From JAIEPT01 sp038217425 (GTDB lineage: Bacteria; Planctomycetota; Planctomycetia; Gemmatales; Gemmataceae), in NCBI GenBank assembly GCA_038217425.1, contig JBBQPM010000189.1, positions 1 through 13,410 on the forward strand: DNA of 13,410 nucleotides. The letters are read 5' to 3'. Below are positions 7,601 through 13,410 of this stretch, one piece after another. The notes under the pieces are model-generated. The model searched no databases, was not told the DNA's origin, and saw only the letters and a list, made by a program, of their open reading frames with translations. The translations under genes and the position numbers were made by a program. Position 1 is the stretch's first letter. Every line of letters starts with the position of its first letter.

Positions 7601-8663
7601 TCTTGCTTGACGCGCACGCTCAGACCATAGGACCGTTCGCAGTTGCAGGCCGCGTCGCTGGGGCAATCGATGCCGTGATGGCGTGCGGGGCAGCGATACT
7701 TGAGGGTGCCGCGGTCCGGTTCGTGACCGATGTAGGCCATCGGGTGCTTGACGGGCGGATCGCTGACCTTGTCGTAGCAGAAGACGGCGCCGGCCTGATC
7801 GTAAACGATGTGGAGGGGGATGCGTCCGCCGACGACCTTCTCGGGCTCTTCGAGTTTGAAGGTGCGGTTTTGAATGAGCGGGGCGCTGCCTTCGTCGTAA
7901 GGAACTCATGCACGGCGCCATCGTCGGCAGCCTTGTCATAGGCGAGGGTCTTCACGCGTCCCTGGGGCAAGTTGCACTTGGCCTGCTCGACGAGGCCGGA
8001 GATCTTTTCGTTGTCGCCGGTTTTGGTGTCGGTGATGTGATAGGCGAGCGCGACTTCGTGCTCGACATCGACGAGCAGATGCAGCTTGTAGCCGAACCAT
8101 TCGACGATGTGGGTGACTTTGCCGTCGTTATCGGCGTACTCTTTCTTGCCGCCGGCGGGTTGGGGCAGGCCCTGTTCGATCTCGGCAGCGCGGAGTTTGT
8201 CGCTGAGGGCGGGGCGTCCGGCGAGTCCGGTGGAATCACCGGCGGCGTCCTTGTCGAGATCGGCGACGACTCTTCCCAGGCGGGAGACTTGCACGTCGAA
8301 GATTTTTCGCAGATGGGTGAGGTGGGGTTCTTCGCCGAGGGTGGCGAGGAAGCGCGACATGTTGTCGGCGCCGGGCACGCGTTCTTCGGACTCGATGCCA
8401 ATGAGAATTCGCAGCGCGGCATTGCGTCGGAGTTCTTCAAGACAGGCATCGACCGAAAGATGTCGCAAGGCGATGGACAAGAGAAGAGTTCCCCACAGGG
8501 CCTCAACGGGATAGTGGTCGCGTCCTTTGCCGCGCGATTCGCGGAGAGCGTCGAGGAGAGCCAGATCGGGGACGGCTTCCAACAAGGATCGGAGCGACTT
8601 GAGGGTCGGCGAGTCGTCGAGTTCGTCCCAGGCGAAGAGCGGTTTGGCGATAGCGATTTTCAA
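7592..8663 (-). pseudogene. DDE transposase (IS4/IS5 superfamily-like), frameshifted, 3' end lost
   Basis: The TTG start at 8663-8661 has GGAGG seven bases upstream. Residues about 40-115 resemble the N-terminal DUF772 domain (VEALWGTLLLSIALRHL). A DDE domain follows, with the first acid at Asp143 (AGDSTGL) and the second at Asp243 (LAYDKAADD). After about residue 260 the frame shifts by one base near 7875-7895, and homology resumes as PLIQNRTFKLEEPEKVV, then HPMAYIGHEPDRGTLKYRCPA and YGLSVRVKQEID. The reading then ends abruptly at 7592-7600, where it meets the ISH3-like fragment tail to tail. The part expected to carry the catalytic Glu is missing, so the gene is dead. I cannot name the exact IS family with certainty. 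Confidence 0.68.
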
Positions 8664-8698
8664 GGGAAGCCTCCATGCCGAGATAGGACAAGCACCAG

Positions 8699-8706
8699 AG
8701 ATATTC
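8699..8706. repeat. Left copy of 8-bp target site duplication
   Basis: AGATATTC directly abuts the left terminus of the IS66-type element. The identical octamer abuts the right terminus at 10243-10250. Eight bases is the duplication length known for the IS66 family. Confidence 0.85.
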
Positions 8707-8719
8707 GTATCTCGTTACC
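8707..8719 (+). repeat. Left terminal inverted repeat of the IS66-type element
   Basis: GTATCTCGTTACC is perfect over 13 bases against the right end. Similarity continues imperfectly inward: GCTGGATTCGGGAGAT here versus GGCTGCATTTCGAGAAAT at the right end, read inward. Confidence 0.88.
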
Positions 8720-8751
8720 GCTGGATTCGGGAGATCGCCTGAAGGATTGGG

Positions 8752-10152
8752 CTACGCCGCGGCGGCGAAGTGGGGACCGGTCAGGGTCTGGAAGATATTT
8801 TGGGCGAGGCCGCAGAGGGCGTCGCGGAGGAAGCCGAAGGCGGAACGCTCTTGCTGTTTGCAGGTCTGAATCGTGGAACTGAGGACAGCTTGGGCCTGGC
8901 AGCCCTTGTCGGTACGGTTGCCGCCGAAGACCTTGCGATTGACGATCGGCGTCTTCAAGGCCTGCTCGGCCTGGTAGTTGGTGGCCGGCAGGTCCGGTTG
9001 CAGCAGAAAACAAAACCACGCATGGCTATAGTCGTGCAAATGGTTCGCGAAGGTTTGATTGAGATCGTTGACGCGCGGCCGCAGCGCGAGGTCGCTCATG
9101 CGGGCCGCATAGGTTTCATAGTCGGCGAATAATTGCTCCTGCGTGCGCTCTCCGGCGTGGTAAGCGTCGCGCAGGGCGAGCGCCTCCTTGATCAGGTCGA
9201 TGGCCTGACGCGGAAAGAGCTTGTCGCGGCCTGAGAGCGTTTCTTCCAGGCGCTTGGCGCGCCGCAGCGGATGAGCCACGCACAGTTGGTGAATCGCCTC
9301 TTCGAAGCGGTCGTAAGAGACGAAACCGTCGCGGATCAAAGTGCCGGAGTAATCGATGCCGATGATTTCCTCCAAGGCGTCTGCACTGCGGCGGCGATCG
9401 ATGAAGTAACCAGTGGCTTGATCACCGACCGCCACGTGGAGCCAGACGGGTCGGCCTCCGTTTCGCCAACCGGTTTCGTCGGGAGTGAGATACTTGGAAT
9501 CGCGAATCGATTGCAGGATGTCTTGGTAAGTGGGCTCTAAGATTTCGCTGCTGCGAAGGACGATGCGAGTGGCACTACTGGGATGGATTTGGATGCCGCA
9601 CGCCTGCTCGAAGTAGTCGACGATTTTGCCGTACGACATGCCGCAGCGTTTGTTGAGATAGACGATGCCGGCCTGGGCGTTGGGTCCGATCTGGCTTTGG
9701 GCGGCGCCAGTGGCGTCGGAGGTTTGCAGCGGATGTCGGCCGCGAATTTTTCGTCGGCAGCGTTTGCAGCAGCCTTTGTGGATGCGGAACTTTCGGCGAA
9801 TGGGCGCGGTCGGGATATCGGTTTGAAATTGTTCGTCTGCGACTTCGTCTTTCTGGATGTCGCCGCCGCAATGGGGGCAGGCGTCCGGGAGCGTGGCCTC
9901 GAGAACTTCGTCGATGGCTTGAGGAGGAGGCGGGGGCCGATGAGCGTGCGGGCCATGTTGCTGGCCGGCTTTGCGACCGGGCTTTTCGGGAGCCTCTTTG
10001 GGCTTGCCTTTGGAGAAGGGGGCGGCTTGCCTTTTGCCGGCGCGAGATTGCGCTTCGAGTTGCTTCTGGAGGGCGGCCAGGAGTTTCTCGAGTTCGGCGA
10101 CGCGGCCTTGGAACTTCTCGCATTCAGGGCATGCAGAGCGCGGCTGGTCCAT
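8752..10152 (-). CDS. IS66-family transposase TnpC, intact
   Basis: DDE transposase of the IS66 type, 466 aa. In order: a coiled-coil-like N-terminus (VAELEKLLAALQKQLEAQ, 18-35) after a CPEC pair at 8-11; a Lys/Pro-rich linker with GRKAGQQHGPHAH (59-71); a zinc-finger-like region with C92-x2-C95 and C129-x2-C132; and a catalytic core with Asp225 (LTPDETGWR), Asp275 (LIRDGFVSYD) and Glu396 (NYQAEQAL). CVAHPLRRAKRLEE (291-304) is also family-typical. ATG 10152-10150 is the first possible start, because an in-frame TAA lies three codons upstream. I see no strong Shine-Dalgarno. It is the only gene of the element at 8707-10242 and appears functional. Confidence 0.9.
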   Translation of the reverse strand: MDQPRSACPECEKFQGRVAELEKLLAALQKQLEAQSRAGKRQAAPFSKGKPKEAPEKPGRKAGQQHGPHAHRPPPPPQAIDEVLEATLPDACPHCGGDIQKDEVADEQFQTDIPTAPIRRKFRIHKGCCKRCRRKIRGRHPLQTSDATGAAQSQIGPNAQAGIVYLNKRCGMSYGKIVDYFEQACGIQIHPSSATRIVLRSSEILEPTYQDILQSIRDSKYLTPDETGWRNGGRPVWLHVAVGDQATGYFIDRRRSADALEEIIGIDYSGTLIRDGFVSYDRFEEAIHQLCVAHPLRRAKRLEETLSGRDKLFPRQAIDLIKEALALRDAYHAGERTQEQLFADYETYAARMSDLALRPRVNDLNQTFANHLHDYSHAWFCFLLQPDLPATNYQAEQALKTPIVNRKVFGGNRTDKGCQAQAVLSSTIQTCKQQERSAFGFLRDALCGLAQNIFQTLTGPHFAAAA

Positions 10153-10229
10153 GAAGGCAAGTTATGAGGCGACGGGGCCAGCAGCTGCGCGCAAAGCTAC
10201 CTAACCTACGAATTTCTCGAAATGCAGCC

Positions 10230-10242
10230 GGTAACGAGATAC
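10230..10242 (-). repeat. Right terminal inverted repeat of the IS66-type element
   Basis: GGTAACGAGATAC is the exact complement of the left terminus. It lies 77 bases upstream of the tnpC start codon, the usual spacing for an IS promoter and leader. Confidence 0.88.
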
Positions 10243-10250
10243 AGATATTC
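10243..10250. repeat. Right copy of 8-bp target site duplication
   Basis: AGATATTC, identical to 8699-8706. Removing 8707-10250 rejoins the leader of the older DDE transposase with its original upstream sequence, which continues rightward from 10251. Confidence 0.85.
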
Positions 10251-10681
10251 TTCTACGCAACAAATACCCTAATAATGAGGAGAGTGGTCGAAAAATCGCT
10301 GGTTTGGAATGGGAAAACACTCAAAAGGGCAACATCGCAATCGCCTCTTTCGGATGCCGCTTTTGTTGACATGGTGCCGTTCTCGACCTATCCTTTCGTG
10401 GAACCCTGTCTTACGGGTCCAATGGCGGACCTGCGGCTATCGGCCCACGCTGACCAGATCTTCTAAACTACACCTATTCGGCGTCGCCTCGCGCAGCTGC
10501 CGTGCAACCGTAAATACTCCCAGCGGCGAGGTTAACGTAGAAATTGCAGTAAGCATTCGTCTAACCGGCAGGCATGATTTCTGGACTTGGCCGCAGACTT
10601 TGCCTGGTTTGTCGATGATCTTTCGTTTTTCGCTCACGTTGGTTGATCGCTCGGCGTTGGTGCTGTCTACGATGACAGGGC
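10251..10681. other. IS-flanking stretch without a recognised gene
   Basis: The first part should be the original upstream end of the DDE transposase element, displaced by the IS66-type insertion. Its outer terminus cannot be fixed because its partner end was deleted at about 7600. An open frame (+ frame 3, to the stop at 10464-10466) contains FVDMVPFSTYPFVEPC, which I do not recognise, and its early part lies inside the IS66 right end. GTAA strings at 10510 and 10549 are candidate left termini of the IS66-type pseudogene that follows. Nothing else stands out. Confidence 0.35.
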
Positions 10682-12434
10682 ATGGACGCCAATGCCTTTC
10701 CTCTGGTTGTTCTTCGACCCAAGCAGGGATCGCTGGGCACGGTCTCCTCGACGGTTGTTCTCGACGATCCTCAACCCGACCTTCGTGCTGTCCTGATCTG
10801 GCTCTGGCGACGTTTTTGCAAGCTCACCTTTCTCTTCGTTCTGCTCTTGGTCCTCTGCCGTCATCTGCGGCGACAACTCGTCGAATTGCGCCTGCAGGCG
10901 AACTACTGGAAGGCCCAACATCAGCGTGCCGTCGAGCGCGAGGCCAAATGGAAAGAAAAGGTGCAACTCCTGCAAGCGGAACTCCGGGAGTTGAAACGCC
11001 GATGCTACGGACGAAAATCCGAAACCTCCTCCACCACCCAACCGACCAATCCTCATCGCCACAACGACCAGCCGCCACGCACACGTGGGCAACAACCCGG
11101 CGGCAAAGGGCATGGCCGACGCCATCACGACCATCTACCCACCACCGACGAAATCTGCGCTCTGCCACAGGCCGCCCATGCTACGGCCAGTGCGGGGAAC
11201 CGCTGCAAGAAATCCCCGGCACCGCCGATGGCGACATCCTCGAAATCGACGTCCGCGCTCATCGCCGACGCTATCACCGCAAACGCTATCGCTGCCGCTG
11301 CGGTTGCGCCCAACAACCGGGCGTCGTCACCGCGCCGCCGCCCGACAAGCTCATCCCCAAAAGCAGCATCGGCATTTCCCTGTGGACCTTCATCCTGCAA
11401 CACAAGTTCCAGTTCTTTCAACCGCTACACCGCGTCCTCGCCGAACTGCGTGGCCACGGTCTCGATCTGCCCGCCGGCACCGTCACTGACGGCTTGCAAA
11501 AACTCGTGCCCCTCTTCGAGCCGCTTTACAAACACCTCGGCGAACACAATTGCGGTGAAGAGCATTGGCATTGCGACGAAACCCGCTGGCTGGTGTTTGT
11601 CAAACGTCCCGACAAGGTCGGCTTCGTCTGGATGCTCTGGGTCTTTGCCGCCAAGGAGTCGATCGTCTTTGTGCTCGATCCGTTCCGTTCGCACGACGTT
11701 CCTGAAGGGCACCTGGGCGACGACGCCGAAGGCATTGCCAGCGTCGATCGCTACAGCGCCTACAAGGCCATGGCCCAGGTGAAGGCCGGTAAAATCATCC
11801 TCGCTTTTTGTTGGGCCCATGTCCGTCGCGACTTCTTGGCCGTGCTCACGGGATGGTCCGAGTTGACCGACTGGTCCTGGGCCTGGCTCGAAGAAATCGG
11901 CCTGCTCTATCATCGCAACGATCAGCGTCTGGCCGTCACGGATGATGCCGACACGTTCAGCGTCGCCGATCAACGCGTACGGGCGCAAGTCGAACACATG
12001 CGTCTGCGTTGTGAAACCGAATTGGCTCGGCCCGATCTACGCTTGCCGCAACGCAAGACGCTCAGCAGTTTGAAGGAACATTGGTCCGGCCTAACGGTGT
12101 TTGTGGACCATCCTGAAATTCCGATGGACAACACACGGCCGAGCGTTGCCATCGCAGCCCGGTGGTGGCACGCAAGAATTACTACGGCTCCGGCGCCTTG
12201 TGGAGCGGTCGCTTGGCAGCGATGCTGTTCTCGCTTTTCCAAACGCTGCCGCTGTGGGGCCTTGATGTGGGCCGATGGCTCAGCGCCTATTTGAACGCGT
12301 GCAACAAAGCCGGCGGCCAACCGCCGCCCGACCCCGAGCGTTACTTGCCCTGGAACATGTCGCCCGAAGAACGCGAGTCTCTCTGCCCGCCCGCGCCCAA
12401 ACCACGTGCTCCCGATCCCTCAACGAACCTCTGA
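10682..12434 (+). pseudogene. Second IS66-type transposase, two frameshifts
   Basis: A full-length IS66-type transposase relic of about 584 aa when mended, not closely similar to the intact one nearby. Frame 2 from ATG 10682 gives a hydrophobic N-terminal stretch (LTFLFVLLLVLC), a coiled coil with LRELKRRCYGRKSE, and a linker with GQQPGGKGHGR. Near 11165-11185 the reading moves to frame 1 for the zinc finger (QCGEPL, then YRCRCGC) and the catalytic core: first Asp codon 11575-11577 (HCDETRW), second 11746-11748 (SVDRYSAY), then FCWAHVRRDF. At about 12130-12140 it moves to frame 3, which carries the third acid (Glu codon 12141-12143) and VARKNYYGSGALWSG. The second shift fits loss of a single G in ACACGGCC. 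The protein ends at TGA 12432-12434. Inactive as written. Confidence 0.8.
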
Positions 12435-12638
12435 ACGGGAGCCACCCGGCTCACCACCCCCCCAATTCCCACCCTTCACGATCGGACCTTCGTTTAGCCC
12501 CCCATTCGTCGATTATTTACCGAAACATCGTAACTTCTCAATAAGCCGGGGTATGTAATCTGGCGTGGGGCGCGTACCGGTGCTCTGCGTGGCGTATCAG
12601 AGATCCTTCTCTTGGCTGCCGCCGTGCCGTCCTGTTGC
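12435..12638. other. Spacer between two IS66-type remnants
   Basis: No gene is recognised. It should hold the right end of the preceding element (candidate terminus TTTAC ending at 12520) and the left end of the next one (candidates GTATGTAATC at 12551 or GTAATCTGG at 12555). Neither can be confirmed from this window. Confidence 0.3.
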
Positions 12639-12653
12639 TCAGGTCGGCACGGC
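12621..12653 (-). terminator. Hairpin across the stop codon of the third IS66-type transposase
   Basis: A perfect 9-bp stem, GCCGTGCCG (12621-12629) with CGGCACGGC (12645-12653), and a 15-nt loop that contains the stop codon (12641-12639). No T-run follows on the - strand, so it may be a mRNA 3' structure or part of the element's end rather than a classic intrinsic terminator. Confidence 0.3.
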
Positions 12654-13410
12654 TTGGGCTTTTTCGGCGATGGCTGCCGCAACACGTTGGCGGATCAAGT
12701 CAGCCAATCGGGCAACCTGACCAAGGCCCCGAACTCGATCCTGCAGATAGTCCCAGAAGCGGATACCCAACTTGCGGCACGTTTTCTTCAAGCTGGCAAA
12801 CGTGTCTCGACAACGCCGCCCGTCCGCGCTCCTTGTGCTGCCGCTGATCTTGCGTTTCTTCACGTAATCCCGGATGTCCGACTCCGAGGCGTTGTTGTGC
12901 AACGGCGCCTCGGGACGATCCAACACCCGCAGCAAGTCCGCCTGGCGTTCACGCATGTCCTTCAGCACTTGGCGGATGCTGGGATAAACACTCTGCTGGC
13001 TGCACAAGGCCTCGAATCGAGCGGTCAACGCCAGCACCTGATCCGGTTGCGGTTCTTGCCGATATGCTTTCAAATCTTGATACAACTCCCAAATCTGCTG
13101 CTGCACCTGCTCGATGGCCAGGCGGTGTTGCTCGTTGTGCGGGATCATCCGAGTCAACGGCCGTTCCGCATGCACCCAGCAGGCAGCGTGAACCAAGATG
13201 TTAAACTGGCCCGCTCCATCGCTGAGCACTACCAGTTCCGGCGACACTCCATGAGCGATCAAGCTGCCGAGCAACGCACCTTCGGTGGCGATGCGCATCA
13301 GCCGCGCTGTGGTAATGTCCAAAGCCTTCAAGCGTTCGTTCCAGCCGGCCGCATCGCCAAAATGCGCGGGGCCCTCGGACAGCGCGGTGATCAACGTCGC
13401 CGACATTGCG
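12639..13410 (-). CDS. Third IS66-type transposase, C-terminal part (runs off window)
   Basis: An open frame that enters from beyond the right edge and ends at TGA 12641-12639; about 256 residues are visible. The ATG at 13406 is only an internal methionine, since the frame stays open to the last base. Family features: VVLSDGAGQFN, the probable second acidic site; ACWVHAERPL, the CxxH-like block; then LHNNASESDIRDYVKKRK with the probable catalytic Glu, and GRRCRDTFASLKKTCRK. It differs clearly in sequence from both other IS66-type transposases here, so it is a separate element. The visible part has no frameshift. Whether the whole gene is intact cannot be told. Confidence 0.8.
   Translation of the reverse strand, partial: AMSATLITALSEGPAHFGDAAGWNERLKALDITTARLMRIATEGALLGSLIAHGVSPELVVLSDGAGQFNILVHAACWVHAERPLTRMIPHNEQHRLAIEQVQQQIWELYQDLKAYRQEPQPDQVLALTARFEALCSQQSVYPSIRQVLKDMRERQADLLRVLDRPEAPLHNNASESDIRDYVKKRKISGSTRSADGRRCRDTFASLKKTCRKLGIRFWDYLQDRVRGLGQVARLADLIRQRVAAAIAEKAQAVPT

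Larger units (their letters stand above)
8707..10242 (-). mobile_element. Complete IS66-family element, tnpC-only type (1536 bp)
   Basis: The boundaries are set by three agreeing facts: 13-bp perfect terminal inverted repeats (GTATCTCGTTACC at 8707-8719 and its complement at 10230-10242), the same 8-bp sequence outside both ends, and a single uninterrupted IS66-type transposase filling the inside. No tnpA or tnpB accessory genes fit within the 1536 bp, which matches the ISBst12-like branch of IS66. It has inserted 36 bp upstream of the start codon of the older DDE transposase, cutting off that gene's promoter region. The intact ends and exact duplication suggest a fairly recent insertion. Confidence 0.88.

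Noticed and set aside
7231..7941. + strand open frame of 236 aa spanning 7600
   Set aside because: Only its first half (to about 7600) is ISH3-like. The rest is the complement of the DDE transposase, so the open frame is an accident of the fusion junction.
8707..8719. Inverted GTAACGAGATAC copies first taken as ends of the DDE element pointing away from tnpC
   Set aside because: Identical AGATATTC octamers directly outside, and imperfect similarity continuing inward, fit termini of the IS66-type element instead.
7908..8882. + strand open frame of 324 aa, Gly/Val/Phe-rich
   Set aside because: Mirror of the DDE transposase; it also crosses the target duplication and IS66 left end, which no real gene would be expected to do.
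9583..10167. + strand open frame of 194 aa inside the IS66-type element
   Set aside because: Antisense to the zinc-finger and linker part of the intact TnpC, with no independent support.
10309..10700. N-terminal extension of the frame-1 open frame before the second IS66-type transposase
   Set aside because: The first roughly 290 residues of that frame lack IS66 homology. The genuine N-terminus reads in frame 2 from 10682.
1..13410. CRISPR arrays, tRNA and rRNA genes, riboswitches
   Set aside because: No regularly spaced repeats, cloverleaf or conserved RNA core was noticed on either strand by reading. This is not an exhaustive computed search.

Overview
The window is about 60% GC by eye. 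It looks like chromosome from an environmental Gram-negative bacterium. I suspect a planctomycete, because of the style and density of the transposases, but no marker gene proves this. It has three zones: a decayed left flank, one intact efflux operon, and a long insertion-sequence graveyard.

Left flank (1-1181, + strand). I see no intact gene. Positions 592-960 carry a frameshifted relic of an OsmC-type peroxiredoxin, recognisable from its two conserved cysteine neighbourhoods in different frames. Positions 1-591 hold no gene I can name.

Efflux operon (6850 down to 1182, - strand). Three genes are transcribed in order: an outer-membrane factor lipoprotein, a periplasmic adaptor and a CusA/CzcA-class RND pump. 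Together they would form a tripartite exporter of metal ions (or a related cation) from periplasm and cytoplasm to outside. The first two genes overlap by 4 bp through a TTGA stop/start, and the second and third are 12 bp apart. The outer-membrane factor and the adaptor both appear to start at TTG. A plausible sigma-70-like promoter lies at 6994-7023. No regulator is visible in the window; the region immediately upstream is IS remnant.

IS graveyard (about 7100-13410). In order: (1) a 5' fragment of an ISH3-like transposase (+, 7106-7600) with a frameshift; (2) joined to it tail to tail at 7592-7600, a DDE transposase on the - strand (to 8663) that has lost its C-terminal end and carries another frameshift; (3) a complete IS66-family element of the tnpC-only type (8707-10242), with 13-bp perfect terminal inverted repeats and an 8-bp target duplication (AGATATTC), inserted 36 bp upstream of the start codon of (2); (4) 430 bp with no recognised gene; (5) a second, unrelated IS66-type transposase pseudogene (+, 10682-12434) with two frameshifts; (6) the C-terminal part of a third IS66-type transposase (-, 12639 to window end).

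The youngest event that can be read is insertion (3). I found no CRISPR array, no tRNA or rRNA gene, and no convincing new defence or biosynthetic system. The most informative new objects are the precisely bounded IS66-type element and the IS-IS fusion.
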